From assembly GCA_016285215.1 (NCBI GenBank), contig JAEEQI010000002.1:1-37462 (forward strand): a stretch of 37,462 nucleotides of DNA, written 5' to 3'. A program made the translations under genes and the position numbers. Origin of the DNA: Bacteroidales bacterium. GTDB lineage: Bacteria; Bacteroidota; Bacteroidia; Bacteroidales; UBA932. Below the pieces are notes generated by a model. That model was not told the DNA's origin and searched no databases. It saw only the letters and a program-made list of their open reading frames with translations. This document shows, piece after piece, positions 7,205 through 15,520 of the stretch (position 1 is the stretch's first letter; the number at the start of each line of letters is the position of its first letter).

Positions 7205-10200
7205 ATGAGAAAACTCCTGATAACCACTTTGCTGGCGTTGGCCGGCCTGTTTCCTGTTTTTGCAATGAATGACGACGGACACGTACTCACAGACCTCTGG
7301 AATCAATATGAAGAGGCCCGCAAGGCAGACCGCCCCCAGAAGGAGGCGGAGATACTGGCCGAAATCCGCCAGAAGGCGCAGAAGCAGCACCTTCCGGTGG
7401 ATTTTTACGATGCCGCAACGAAGTATGTAAATACCGTTCAGAGAAGGGATTGGAAGCAGGGAGATGCCCTGCGGGAAGAGCTTAAGAAAGAAGTGGAGCG
7501 CTTTGACAATCCTGTGGTTACTTTCCTTTGGATGCGGGAATGGAAGCGGGCTTCTTCGGATGAGATTTGGGCCTATGTGAAGGAGCACGCCAAGGATTTC
7601 AAGGGCAATCATCCGGCCCTCCATAGGGGCGTGGACGGTTTCTTGAACGGGGCTCTGAAGCCTTTCATCCGTTCCGACAAGGAGTTTGCCCTGTGGAGCC
7701 TGCTGGGCTCCCGTCGCTTCACCAGTGATACGGAAGATGAGATTTACAAGGCCTTGAAGGCCCAACTGAACGGCTCCTATCCCGGAGACGGCGCCCTTGA
7801 GTACTATGTCCTTAGCCGGAAGTACAACCTGATGGCCGAAAGACCCAAAAAGAAAGCTGGCCTACAGGCCCTTCAGAACCAGTGTTTTGGCAGGGCTTTG
7901 GGTCTTTTCCCGGAGGCCGACCTGATGCTTTTGCAGAAAGAAGATCTGGACGAAGCCAAGGCCGATGAAAAGAAGTACAGGGCTCTTCACAGCTCCTGCC
8001 ATCGTTTTGAAGCCCGCCGCAAGAGCTTTGCCGGAGACGAGGCTGTCCTTGCCAATGCCTGCACCGGCATTAGTTATCTTATTGACCAGTTGGAAGGGGA
8101 AGGCCTGGACGTGTTGGTGGATTCGGCCCGTATCCAGGTGCTGTTCAAGAACCTCTATCACGCCAATGTGACGCTCCGCGAGGGCAAGAGGACCATCAAG
8201 ACTTGGAAGGTGGCCAATTTTGACCGGAGCTTCTATGTGAAGGATACGGTGAGCGTGGACCTGCCCCAGCTGCCCGACGGCGACTATACCGTGGAGGTTA
8301 CAAGTGGTAAGCACACCGTACAGGATAATTATACGCGGTACACGCTGTCGCTGGCCACCCGTCAGGATGCCCTGGGCCGAAGCGTGTATGTGGCCGATTA
8401 TAAGACCGGTGAGCCGCTTCCTACGGTGTCGTTCCGCCTGCTCAAGGGAGATATTGAGATGGCCAACACGTCTTTGCGGATGGACGGATTCACCCTGCTG
8501 CCGGAGGCTTTTACCAAGCTCCTCTCGAAGGACAGACGCACGTATTACAGCATCCAGGCCGTGAGCGGAGACCGCCGTTCTCAACCGCTGGGCCTGGGCT
8601 ACGACTATATGGGGAGCCGGACCGATACAAGGCCCCGTTGCCGTATTTACCTGGACCGGGGAGCATATAATCCCGGGGACACGGTGAAATTCAAGGCTGT
8701 CCTTTATGAAGGAGACCCTTATAAAGGCCTCAAGGTGTGCAAGGGTGTGAAGTTGGAAGTGTACCTGGAAGACTCTGAAGACAACGAGGTGGGGCAGCTG
8801 AAACTTACAACCAATGAGTGGGGATCTGTTTCAGGTGAGTTTGTAATTCCTACCGGCATCCGGGGAGGATTGTTCACTTTGGGCGTGGAAGATTATGAGG
8901 ATGTCTATTTCAATGTAGACGAGTTTGTCCTGCCCACCTTTGATTTGACTTTTGATTCCGTTACGGAACATTATGCCCCTGGCAGTGAGGTCCCCGTGAG
9001 CGGAACTGTCAAGAGTTATTCCGGCCACAGCCTGGCCGGAGCCCGCGTGAGCGTCAGGGTAGAGCGTTATGGCTCGGTGGTGCTGGAAGAGGAGAAGGCC
9101 CTGGATGCATCCGGCGTGTTTGCTTTCCGCTTCCCGGCCAAGGAAGAAGGGCAATACATAGTCGGAGTGAAAGTATCCGACGCCACCGGTGAGACCCAGG
9201 AGTTCTCCAACAGCTACTATATTACGGAGCATAAATGGGTAAGCATAGATATTTTGAATAAGGCCGATGCTCAGTTGGGTCGCTACAACACCAAGGTTGT
9301 CACTACCCGGGATTTGAAAGTGGGCTTTCAGGTTAGGGCTGGCAGTGCCTTCAACCTGATTGTGCCGGTCAGCTACCGTCTTTTGAAGGCCGATGGAAGC
9401 CTCTTCTCGGAGGGAACCGTTTCTTCCAAGGACATCTTACAGCTGACCCTGCCCCAGAGCGGCCTTTATACCTTGAAAGCCGAAGAAGAGGAAGTGGAAA
9501 TCCTTTGCCTTTTGCCGGAAGACAGAACCCTGCCGGAAGAAGTGAAGCGCATCTTCCTGCCGCAAAAAACGGTTCTGGAAGCCTCTGAGGGGATTAATGC
9601 CCGCATAGGAAGCGGTTTGGGCCGGATCTATGCCGTGGTAACGCTCTATGGAGAGGGTCTTAAGGTGCTGTCTTCCAGTCAGTTTACTGTGGAAAGTGGC
9701 GCCGTGGAGGCTTTGCAGATGCCCTATCTGGATTCCTATCCCGATGTAGTGCGCCTGGTGGTGTTCTATTTTAAGGACGGTGAACAGGTGCGCTATAATA
9801 TGTTGTACCGCCGGGCCAAGGGTAAGTATACCCTTCCGCTCCAATTTACCCGTTTTCAGGATAAGGCTTACCCCGGTACGCTCTATAGCTTTACCCTAAA
9901 GACAGAGCCTGGCGTTGAGGCGCTGGCTGCCGCCTGGGACAAGAGTTTGGAAACCATTAATCCCAACAATTGGAATCTGGTGAATATGCGGGAGCAAACG
10001 GTTTTGAGTGCGCAATACGATGCCGTTTGTGGCTTTGTCAGCGGGGGACGCCGCTACCGTATAGGAGGGGATCGGATGGTAACTATGGCTTCCAATACCA
10101 AAGCAGCTCCTGTGCTGTCCGATGCTCTCGAGATGGAAGTGGAAGGCGAAGCCTTGGAAGAGACCGTAGCGGCATATGGAAGGTCGGCTCCGGAAAAGGG

Positions 10201-12202
10201 CGTTGCCGTGCGCTCGGACTTCTCTTCGGCCCTTACCTTCCAGCCGCATCTGCGTCCTTCGGCCGATGGAACGCTGGAATTCAGTTTCCGTACTTCCGAC
10301 AAGCTCTCTACCTATATTGTACGCGTGTATGCGCACGATAAGGCTATGCATAACGCCCTCTGCGAGAAGGAGATGGTGGTCTCCCTGCCGGTGAAAGTCT
10401 CCCTGCAGGAGCCCCGTCACCTCTATGTAGGAGATGTTTACGAAGCCGCCGTCACGGTTTCCTCTATGGCCGAAGAACCCGTTTCCGGTGTGATTAAGCT
10501 CAAGGCAGGGGAGTCTGTGCAGCAGATTCCCGTTACGGTGGCCCCCGGTACAACTGAGACACGTCGGTTCCAGGTTGTCATACCGAGCGAAGCGAGCGTA
10601 TCTCTCACCGCATCCTTCATTGCCCCCGAGTTCTCGGATGCCGTTCAGGTTACCGTGCCGGTGTATCCGGCGGCCCAGGTGCTTACGGAGGCTCATTCAG
10701 CCGTGCTGCGCGATGCTATGTCCCGGGAGGCTCTGCTGGCCGACCTCTGTTCCCGCTTTGTAAACGTTCCGGCCTCAGAGGCTGCCCTCAAGGAAATTAC
10801 TGTCCTGGATATGGTCAAGGACGCTATCCCGTCCCACGTGGATCCTTCCGCGGACGATGTCCTGTCCCTCTCCGAGGCCTACTACGTCCGCCTTATGTAT
10901 TCCTCTCTCAATTGTCATTCTGAGCGTAGCGAAGAATCTGTTTCAGACGATGTTCTTATTGACAAGATCCTGGCTTGCCGGAACGGGGACGGCGGTTTTG
11001 CGTGGTTCCCGGGGATGAATTCCAATGCCATCATTACGGCCGTTTTGCTGGAGCGCTTTGCTCTCCTGCGAGACCGCGGATTTGAGATTCCGGACTTAAA
11101 GTCGTCCGTCAAGTTCCTGGATAACAAGCAGTTTGGTACTGTTTTCCCTATCTGGAACGGCTGGGTGTCCGATGCCCAGTATATGCGCGTCCGCGCCCTT
11201 TATCCGGAGGTTCCATTTGAGGTGAAGCCCGTTTCGGCCGCCGAGAAGAAGCGTTTCTCCGAGTTTAAGAAATATGCCAAGGATTACCTCACACCGTCCA
11301 AGAAGGACGGTCGCGGGCTGGAGGGGCAGATTCTCTCCAAGGCCCGTCGGCTCCTGACCCTGCGGTGCCTGAATGCTTCGGCCCAGGGTAAGGCGCTGGC
11401 CGGAGCGTGGGGTATCGGCCTGTCTTCTAAGCTGGAGAAATCCATCCAGGCCGATGTGACCTCTCTGCTGGAGTACGCGGTGGAGCATAAGGACGGCGGC
11501 TGGTACTATCCCAATGCCGTGATGCCTTTCCGCGGGCTTCTGGAAAGCGAAGCCTACGCCCACGCCCTCCTTTGCCAGCTTCTGAAGGCCGACAGTCCCG
11601 TCATTGCCGACGGCATCCGCCTGTGGCTTATGCTGCAGAAGGAGACGCAGAAGTGGGACTCCGATCCGGCTTTTGTAGACGCCATTACCGCCATTCTGGA
11701 TGGCTCTGAGGCGGTTCTGAATACGCGGGTTCTGGCGCTTTCGGCCACTTACGAGGCGCCGTTTGAGAATATCCAGGCCAGTGGCAACGGCTTTACCATA
11801 GAACGCAAATTCTACAAGATGGGGGACAAGTGGGAACCTCTCCTGCCCGGTGAATCCGTGAAGGTTGGAGACAAGATCAAGGTGGAATACGCCATCTGGA
11901 ATGCCGAAAACCGCAGCTTTGTGAAGCTCACCGCCGGCCGCGAGGCTTCGCTCCGTCCTGTGGAACAACTTTCCGGCTACATGTTCTATTATGGAGGCTA
12001 TCGCAATGTGAAGGCCTCAGCTACCGAGTTCTACTTTGATTCCTACCCGGAAGAGAAGACCGAACTCACGGAGGAGTTCTTCGTGACCCAGGCCGGCCGC
12101 TTTGTGGCGCCCGTCACCGTCATCGAGAGTCTCTATGCGCCCCACTACCGCGCCAACTCGGCCTTCCGCCCGCCGCTAACTTCTGTGGACCAAAACAGTT
12201 AA
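7205..12202 (+). CDS. Alpha-2-macroglobulin family protein without thioester motif
   Basis: 1665 residues with an N-terminal signal sequence (MRKLLITTLLALAGLFPVFA), so exported and probably periplasmic or surface anchored. Macroglobulin domains are recognisable: YLDRGAYNPGDTVKFKAVLY resembles the MG2 RPxYRPGDxV element, followed by FDLTFDSVTEHYAPGSEVPV and further beta-sandwich repeats; FSFRTSDKLSTYIVRVYAHD then SLQEPRHLYVGD resemble the A2M domain; ACRNGDGGFAWFPG resembles the helical thioester-domain fold. The CxEQ thioester that normally precedes this helix region is absent, so covalent trapping is unlikely. Two dispersed repeat copies lie in frame, around residues 1124-1134 and at 1237-1246, the second placing CHSERSEE just before the NGDGGF segment. 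Bacterial macroglobulins are thought to trap proteases; the role of thioester-free forms is uncertain. Confidence 0.88.
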   Translation: MRKLLITTLLALAGLFPVFAMNDDGHVLTDLWNQYEEARKADRPQKEAEILAEIRQKAQKQHLPVDFYDAATKYVNTVQRRDWKQGDALREELKKEVERFDNPVVTFLWMREWKRASSDEIWAYVKEHAKDFKGNHPALHRGVDGFLNGALKPFIRSDKEFALWSLLGSRRFTSDTEDEIYKALKAQLNGSYPGDGALEYYVLSRKYNLMAERPKKKAGLQALQNQCFGRALGLFPEADLMLLQKEDLDEAKADEKKYRALHSSCHRFEARRKSFAGDEAVLANACTGISYLIDQLEGEGLDVLVDSARIQVLFKNLYHANVTLREGKRTIKTWKVANFDRSFYVKDTVSVDLPQLPDGDYTVEVTSGKHTVQDNYTRYTLSLATRQDALGRSVYVADYKTGEPLPTVSFRLLKGDIEMANTSLRMDGFTLLPEAFTKLLSKDRRTYYSIQAVSGDRRSQPLGLGYDYMGSRTDTRPRCRIYLDRGAYNPGDTVKFKAVLYEGDPYKGLKVCKGVKLEVYLEDSEDNEVGQLKLTTNEWGSVSGEFVIPTGIRGGLFTLGVEDYEDVYFNVDEFVLPTFDLTFDSVTEHYAPGSEVPVSGTVKSYSGHSLAGARVSVRVERYGSVVLEEEKALDASGVFAFRFPAKEEGQYIVGVKVSDATGETQEFSNSYYITEHKWVSIDILNKADAQLGRYNTKVVTTRDLKVGFQVRAGSAFNLIVPVSYRLLKADGSLFSEGTVSSKDILQLTLPQSGLYTLKAEEEEVEILCLLPEDRTLPEEVKRIFLPQKTVLEASEGINARIGSGLGRIYAVVTLYGEGLKVLSSSQFTVESGAVEALQMPYLDSYPDVVRLVVFYFKDGEQVRYNMLYRRAKGKYTLPLQFTRFQDKAYPGTLYSFTLKTEPGVEALAAAWDKSLETINPNNWNLVNMREQTVLSAQYDAVCGFVSGGRRYRIGGDRMVTMASNTKAAPVLSDALEMEVEGEALEETVAAYGRSAPEKGVAVRSDFSSALTFQPHLRPSADGTLEFSFRTSDKLSTYIVRVYAHDKAMHNALCEKEMVVSLPVKVSLQEPRHLYVGDVYEAAVTVSSMAEEPVSGVIKLKAGESVQQIPVTVAPGTTETRRFQVVIPSEASVSLTASFIAPEFSDAVQVTVPVYPAAQVLTEAHSAVLRDAMSREALLADLCSRFVNVPASEAALKEITVLDMVKDAIPSHVDPSADDVLSLSEAYYVRLMYSSLNCHSERSEESVSDDVLIDKILACRNGDGGFAWFPGMNSNAIITAVLLERFALLRDRGFEIPDLKSSVKFLDNKQFGTVFPIWNGWVSDAQYMRVRALYPEVPFEVKPVSAAEKKRFSEFKKYAKDYLTPSKKDGRGLEGQILSKARRLLTLRCLNASAQGKALAGAWGIGLSSKLEKSIQADVTSLLEYAVEHKDGGWYYPNAVMPFRGLLESEAYAHALLCQLLKADSPVIADGIRLWLMLQKETQKWDSDPAFVDAITAILDGSEAVLNTRVLALSATYEAPFENIQASGNGFTIERKFYKMGDKWEPLLPGESVKVGDKIKVEYAIWNAENRSFVKLTAGREASLRPVEQLSGYMFYYGGYRNVKASATEFYFDSYPEEKTELTEEFFVTQAGRFVAPVTVIESLYAPHYRANSAFRPPLTSVDQNS
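10576..10605 (+). repeat. Dispersed short repeat, copy a (inside macroglobulin gene)
   Basis: TGTCATACCGAGCGAAGCGA and the following 10 bases. It matches copy d at 32563-32535 on the other strand at all but one position over 29 bases. It is read here in a different frame from the other coding copies, giving VIPSEASVSL. Confidence 0.75.
10913..10940 (+). repeat. Dispersed short repeat, copy b (reads CHSERSEES)
   Basis: 28 bases beginning TGTCATTCTGAGCGTAGCGA. The exact reverse complement occurs at 32224-32251 in pbpC. It is in frame within the macroglobulin gene as residues 1237-1245 (CHSERSEES). The peptide is a known by-product of a dispersed repeat seen in many Bacteroidetes and environmental genomes, not a protein motif. 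Confidence 0.85.
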
Positions 12203-12228
12203 GTCATCTTAAGGAGATAAGGGAAGGG

Positions 12229-12311
12229 GGAAGCGCGAAGCGCTGTGGGGGAATCCTTTCCCCCTGCCCCTGGGGGCAGCCGCGAAGCGGCGGGGGATGA
12301 GAGGCGCTTCC
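12229..12311. repeat. GC-rich foldback repeat between macroglobulin gene and tRNA-Val
   Basis: The 155-base gap after the macroglobulin gene holds nested inverted repeats: outer arms GGAAGCGC (12229-12236) and GCGCTTCC (12304-12311), and inside them AGCGCGAAGCGCT, GGGGGAATCCTTTCCCCC, GCCCCTGGGGGC and GCCGCGAAGCGGC. It looks like a dispersed intergenic repeat unit able to form a multi-branched hairpin. I see no open reading frame of merit. Only one copy is in this window. Confidence 0.6.
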
Positions 12312-12325
12312 AGTATCGCAAACGC

Positions 12326-12355
12326 AAAAGAGAGACCGAAGGGGTCTCTCTTTTT
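12326..12355. terminator. Bidirectional terminator of macroglobulin gene and tRNA-Val
   Basis: GAGAGACC, five-base loop, GGTCTCTC, flanked by AAAA on the left and TTTTT on the right, so a U-tract follows the stem on both strands. On the minus strand it begins two bases after the tRNA-Val 3' end, the usual tRNA arrangement. On the plus strand it ends the macroglobulin transcript. Confidence 0.88.
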
Positions 12356-12357
12356 AG

Positions 12358-12432
12358 TGGGCGGTACTGGATTCGAACCAGTGACCCTCTGCTTGTAAGG
12401 CAGATGCTCTGAACCAACTGAGCTAACCGCCC
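12358..12432 (-). tRNA. tRNA-Val (anticodon TAC)
   Basis: Minus-strand cloverleaf. The acceptor stem GGGCGGT pairs with ACCGCCC, with A as discriminator. The D arm is GCTC/GAGC; the anticodon arm is TCTGC, loop CTTACAA, GCAGA; the T arm is ACTGG, TTCGAAT, CCAGT. The loop gives anticodon TAC, valine. CCA is not encoded. A perfect promoter and a tight terminator flank it. Confidence 0.97.
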
Positions 12433-12444
12433 GAAACGGGATTG

Positions 12445-12475
12445 CAAAGGTAGTAATTAAATTTGAATTGACAAA
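12445..12475 (-). promoter_or_regulatory. tRNA-Val promoter
   Basis: On the minus strand TTTG (12475-12472), 19 bases, then TACCTTTG (12452-12445). Both elements and the spacing match the Bacteroidetes promoter consensus. The predicted start is about five bases before the mature tRNA end at 12432. Confidence 0.8.
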
Positions 12476-12492
12476 TTTTATCGCTAACTTGC
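12462..12492 (+). promoter_or_regulatory. Possible prsW promoter, overlapping the tRNA-Val promoter
   Basis: TTTG at 12462-12465, 19 bases, then TAACTTGC at 12485-12492, a partial match to TAnnTTTG. It overlaps the divergent tRNA-Val promoter and would start transcription about 12 bases before the preferred ATG at 12510. Confidence 0.4.
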
Positions 12493-12509
12493 AAAATAAA
12501 ACTTTAATT

Positions 12510-13232
12510 ATGATTGCAATTCTGGCCCTGGCGCTATTGCCGCCTTTCATTCTCATTTGTTATGTGTATCAGCAAGATAAGCTGCAGAGAGAGCCCAAGA
12601 AGAACCTGATCAAAGCGTTCTTTTACGGAGGTATTTCTATGTACGCCTCGTTGCTTATTTCGGTACCTTCTATGAATTTGGGTTTGTTTGGCAAGGAAAT
12701 TACGTCTTACTTTGATGCTTTCCGTACGGCATTCTTTGGCGCCGCCATTCCGGAAGAGACGGCCAAATTGGTGCTGCTGTGGCTCTTCCTGAGAAAGTGC
12801 AAGGACTTTGACGAGCGTATGGACGGCATTGTGTACGCTGCCTGCGTGGGGCTGGGTTTTGCTTCGTTTGAGAACATCCAGTACCTGCTGGCATCGGGTT
12901 CCGATTGGGTTACCGTGGGCTTGGGCCGCTCCATTACGGCCATTCCCGCCCATTTTGGCTTTGCCGTTATTATGGGCTATTATTTCTCCCTGTTTTACTT
13001 TGACAGATACCGTGCTCCCGGTGCCGGTCTCAAGATGTGGCTGTATCCCGTGCTGCTCCACGGCGCTTATGACTGGATTGCTATGACCCAGGAAGTGAAC
13101 CCGGAACTCAACGGCATTATTGCCATTGCCATCCTGATGCTGTGCTTCTGGCTGCTGAAGACGGCCCGTAAGCATATGAAGAGCCATCTGATGGCCGATA
13201 CGGTATACACCCCCGGCGTAGACGAACAATAA
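12510..13232 (+). CDS. prsW: PrsW-family intramembrane glutamic protease
   Basis: 240 residues from the ATG at 12510; a TTG start at 12468 is possible in the same frame but falls inside the putative promoter. The protein is strongly hydrophobic with about seven membrane segments. It carries the PrsW signatures: AAIPEETAKLVLLWLF (tandem Glu82-Glu83), FDERMDGIVYAACVGLGFASFENI, and HFGFAVIMGYYFS in a later helix. Family members are membrane metalloprotease-like or glutamic proteases that cleave membrane substrates such as anti-sigma factors (RsiW in Bacillus). No anti-sigma gene is nearby, so the substrate is unknown. The alkaline phosphatase gene starts 12 bases downstream, suggesting an operon. 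Confidence 0.9.
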   Translation: MIAILALALLPPFILICYVYQQDKLQREPKKNLIKAFFYGGISMYASLLISVPSMNLGLFGKEITSYFDAFRTAFFGAAIPEETAKLVLLWLFLRKCKDFDERMDGIVYAACVGLGFASFENIQYLLASGSDWVTVGLGRSITAIPAHFGFAVIMGYYFSLFYFDRYRAPGAGLKMWLYPVLLHGAYDWIAMTQEVNPELNGIIAIAILMLCFWLLKTARKHMKSHLMADTVYTPGVDEQ

Positions 13233-13243
13233 AATACACAGAT

Positions 13244-14377
13244 ATGAAAAAGATCCTCCTCTTTGTCCTGGCAGTTGCTATCGCGTTCCCTGCCGGCGCT
13301 CAGAAGATAGTAAAAGGTTCCATTGAAGGAGTCCCTTACCAGGGTTCCTATCATCCCACCTATTCCAGTGACGGTGCCTCCTTTGTTCCCAAGAACATCA
13401 TCCTGATGATTGGCGACGGCACGGGCCTGGCCCAGATTGCCTCCGGTTATTATGCCAATAATGGGGAACTCACGTATGCCAACCTCAAATATATGGGTTG
13501 GGTAACCACCCAGAGCGCCTCCAACTTTACTACGGATTCGGCCGCTTCCGGTACGGCTTATGCCACCGGCCAGAAAACATACAATCACGCCGTTGGTGTG
13601 GATATGGACAAGCGCCCCATCCCCAATATCCCCGAGCGGGTTATTGGCAACGGAGTCATCTCCGGCGTGGTCTCCACGGACGACCTTAACGGCGCCACGC
13701 CCGCCTCTTTCTTTGCCCATCAGGAAGACAGGGATATGACAAACGAGATTTGGGCCGATATGCCCGGCAGCGTGCTCCGCTACTTTGCCGCCGGAAGCAA
13801 GGAGAAATTCGAAAAGCGCCCTGAAGCTACCCAGAAAGCCATCAAGGATGCTTTCACCGTGGTGTATTCCCTGGACGACCCTGCCTGCGCTACCGCAGAC
13901 CGTTTGGGTGTGCTGCCTCCGGCTGTAGAAACCGGTTATATTGTGAAAGGCCGTACGGATTTCCTGCCCAAAGCCACCCGCCAGGCCATTGATTTCCTCA
14001 ATGCCCGCAAGAACGAGGGCAAGGGCTTCTTCCTTATGGTAGAGGGCGCCCGCATTGACAAGGCCTGCCACAGCAACGAGTTTGACAGCGCCGTGAAGGA
14101 GCTGCTGGACTTTGACCAGGCCATTGCAGAAGCCATCAAGTTTGCCGACGAAGACGGCAATACGCTGGTGGTCATTTCGGCCGACCACGAGACCTCCGGT
14201 CTGGCCCTGTGGGGTGGAGATCCTTCCAAGGGCAATGTGGAGGGCGTTCACGTGAGTGGCGGTCATACCCCCATTCCGGTTCCCATCTTTGCATACGGTC
14301 CCCACGCCCAGGACTTTATGGGCGTTCAAGGAAACGAGCAAGTGGCCCAGAAGATTCTGAAGCTCCTACTGTTTTAA
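13244..14377 (+). CDS. Secreted alkaline phosphatase (PhoA superfamily)
   Basis: 377 residues with a signal peptide (MKKILLFVLAVAIAFPAGAQ), so periplasmic or surface. It hydrolyses phosphomonoesters using two zinc ions and one magnesium. The active-site set is complete by eye: NIILMIGDGTG (metal ligand Asp58), TTDSAASGTAYATG (nucleophile Ser99), VEGARIDKACHSN, ISADHETSG (Asp314-His315) and VSGGHTP (His341). It is smaller than E. coli PhoA (about 470) but normal for the compact bacterial forms. It is probably co-transcribed with prsW. Its last 12 bases overlap the 3' end of the convergent AraC-type gene. No Pho box was recognised. Confidence 0.94.
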   Translation: MKKILLFVLAVAIAFPAGAQKIVKGSIEGVPYQGSYHPTYSSDGASFVPKNIILMIGDGTGLAQIASGYYANNGELTYANLKYMGWVTTQSASNFTTDSAASGTAYATGQKTYNHAVGVDMDKRPIPNIPERVIGNGVISGVVSTDDLNGATPASFFAHQEDRDMTNEIWADMPGSVLRYFAAGSKEKFEKRPEATQKAIKDAFTVVYSLDDPACATADRLGVLPPAVETGYIVKGRTDFLPKATRQAIDFLNARKNEGKGFFLMVEGARIDKACHSNEFDSAVKELLDFDQAIAEAIKFADEDGNTLVVISADHETSGLALWGGDPSKGNVEGVHVSGGHTPIPVPIFAYGPHAQDFMGVQGNEQVAQKILKLLLF

Positions 14378-15454
14378 AGAGAGTCTGAAGTCTGCGGGGG
14401 ACATCCCCGTAATGTCTTTAAAGTTACGCCAGGCCGTTGTGCGTGAGCGGAAACCGGCATTGAAGAAAGCCGTCTGGACATCGATATCCGGGTTTTCCTT
14501 GATTTGGTTTACTACGCTTTCCACCCGCTTGGCGTTAACCATTTCCTTGAATCCCTTACCGGTCTCCTGCTGGATGATACGACCCAGGTAGGTGACATTG
14601 GTGGCGCAGAGTTTTGACAGGGAGGAGAGGGAAAGATCCGGGTCTCTCCAGGCTTCTTCCTGGTCCATAATGTGGCAGATGCGTGCCCACAGGTCCGGTT
14701 CCATAGGGACCGAGGCGAGGTCCGTTTCTTCCACTTGCTGAATCACTTCTGCCTGCCGTTTACTCGGGCGCAGACGCTCCTCCAGCTCGTATTCTGTGGA
14801 GAATGTGTAGAAGGTGCTGGCCATAATGGGCATAAGAATGAGCAGGTAGCCATTATTGGTGAGCATCAGCGCTATATGCGTGAAGCAGATGAGGATAAGT
14901 CCGATAGAGTAGATTACAATCCACGTGTGATAGGCGCTGCTCTTATAGTATTTATAAGGCAACAGAAGCGGAATGAGGCAGTACGGAATCATCAGGAACA
15001 GGGAAAGCAGACGGGCTATCACGTCCGGCTGGGTGATATTATTCCAAATATGTTCCGGGGCATACAGCAGGGTCCATCTGTCTGTGAAGAGCAGGTACAG
15101 GATGGCCAGCAGGAGTACGGGTAAGAAGAGCAAGGTGAAGTTCCGGGTGGTTAGCCAGTCTGGCTTGATCACGGAGATGGGATACAACACCATAACAATG
15201 TTCATACTCATATAGAGAAGGCCAATCCAGGGCTGCAGCAGGAAGAAGGGAAGCTCGTGGACGGTGCTGATAAGATTGCCTAAAATTACAAAAAGCGCCA
15301 TAACGCCACTGAAGGTGGCGCCTATGGTGAGCATTCGACGGGAACGGTCCCAGTCTTCACTTTGCAATTTTATCAAATTATGGGCGCAAATGAAGCAAGC
15401 GGTCATTTCCACGGTCGTTGCTGCCAGGGACAGTAAAAACAGCAGGTTATCCAT
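14366..15454 (-). CDS. Membrane-bound AraC-family transcriptional regulator (7 TM + HTH)
   Basis: 362 residues. The first about 217 contain seven hydrophobic segments (roughly 3-25, 41-63, 69-95, 105-123, 145-166, 173-197, 201-217). A charged linker follows, and the last about 100 residues form an AraC/XylS double helix-turn-helix (LSLSSLSKLCATNVTYLGRI, FFNAGFRSRTTAWRNFKDIT, GMSPADFRLSLKQ). The fold suggests a sensor in the inner membrane that binds DNA directly, with no kinase relay. It lies back to back with the pilus operon; TGAAAC hexamers overlap its own promoter and flank that of the operon, so it probably controls the pili and itself. The signal is unknown. The ATG at 15454 is the first in frame after a TAATTTTG box. 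Confidence 0.88.
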   Translation of the reverse strand: MDNLLFLLSLAATTVEMTACFICAHNLIKLQSEDWDRSRRMLTIGATFSGVMALFVILGNLISTVHELPFFLLQPWIGLLYMSMNIVMVLYPISVIKPDWLTTRNFTLLFLPVLLLAILYLLFTDRWTLLYAPEHIWNNITQPDVIARLLSLFLMIPYCLIPLLLPYKYYKSSAYHTWIVIYSIGLILICFTHIALMLTNNGYLLILMPIMASTFYTFSTEYELEERLRPSKRQAEVIQQVEETDLASVPMEPDLWARICHIMDQEEAWRDPDLSLSSLSKLCATNVTYLGRIIQQETGKGFKEMVNAKRVESVVNQIKENPDIDVQTAFFNAGFRSRTTAWRNFKDITGMSPADFRLSLKQ

Positions 15455-15458
15455 TAGT

Positions 15459-15482
15459 GTTTCAATTTTCGTTTCAAAATTA
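15459..15482 (-). promoter_or_regulatory. Regulator promoter overlapped by two TGAAAC boxes
   Basis: On the minus strand TAATTTTG (15482-15475) is a perfect -7 box. TGAAAC at 15476-15471 overlaps its last two bases, and a second TGAAAC at 15464-15459 lies 12 bases on, in the expected start-site region. A protein bound here would block RNA polymerase, which fits negative autoregulation. Confidence 0.55.
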
Positions 15483-15520
15483 ATAAAAATAAGTCGAAAT
15501 ACCTACCATTATCTGAATAA

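Noticed and set aside
10913..10940. CHSERSEE as a functional peptide motif shared by macroglobulin and PBP1C
   Set aside because: The DNA is identical on both sides and also occurs in another frame and outside coding sequence, so it is a DNA repeat and not a protein motif.
12468..12509. TTG start for the PrsW-like gene
   Set aside because: The TTGACA at this place is part of the AT-rich promoter region shared with the tRNA; the ATG at 12510 gives a normal membrane-protein start.
12199..12556. Small minus-strand frames across the tRNA-Val gene
   Set aside because: They translate the tRNA itself (peptides such as GSNPVPPTKK are typical tRNA artefacts).
13067..14341. 424-residue frame antisense to alkaline phosphatase
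   Set aside because: Shadow frame; the sense protein has the complete active site.
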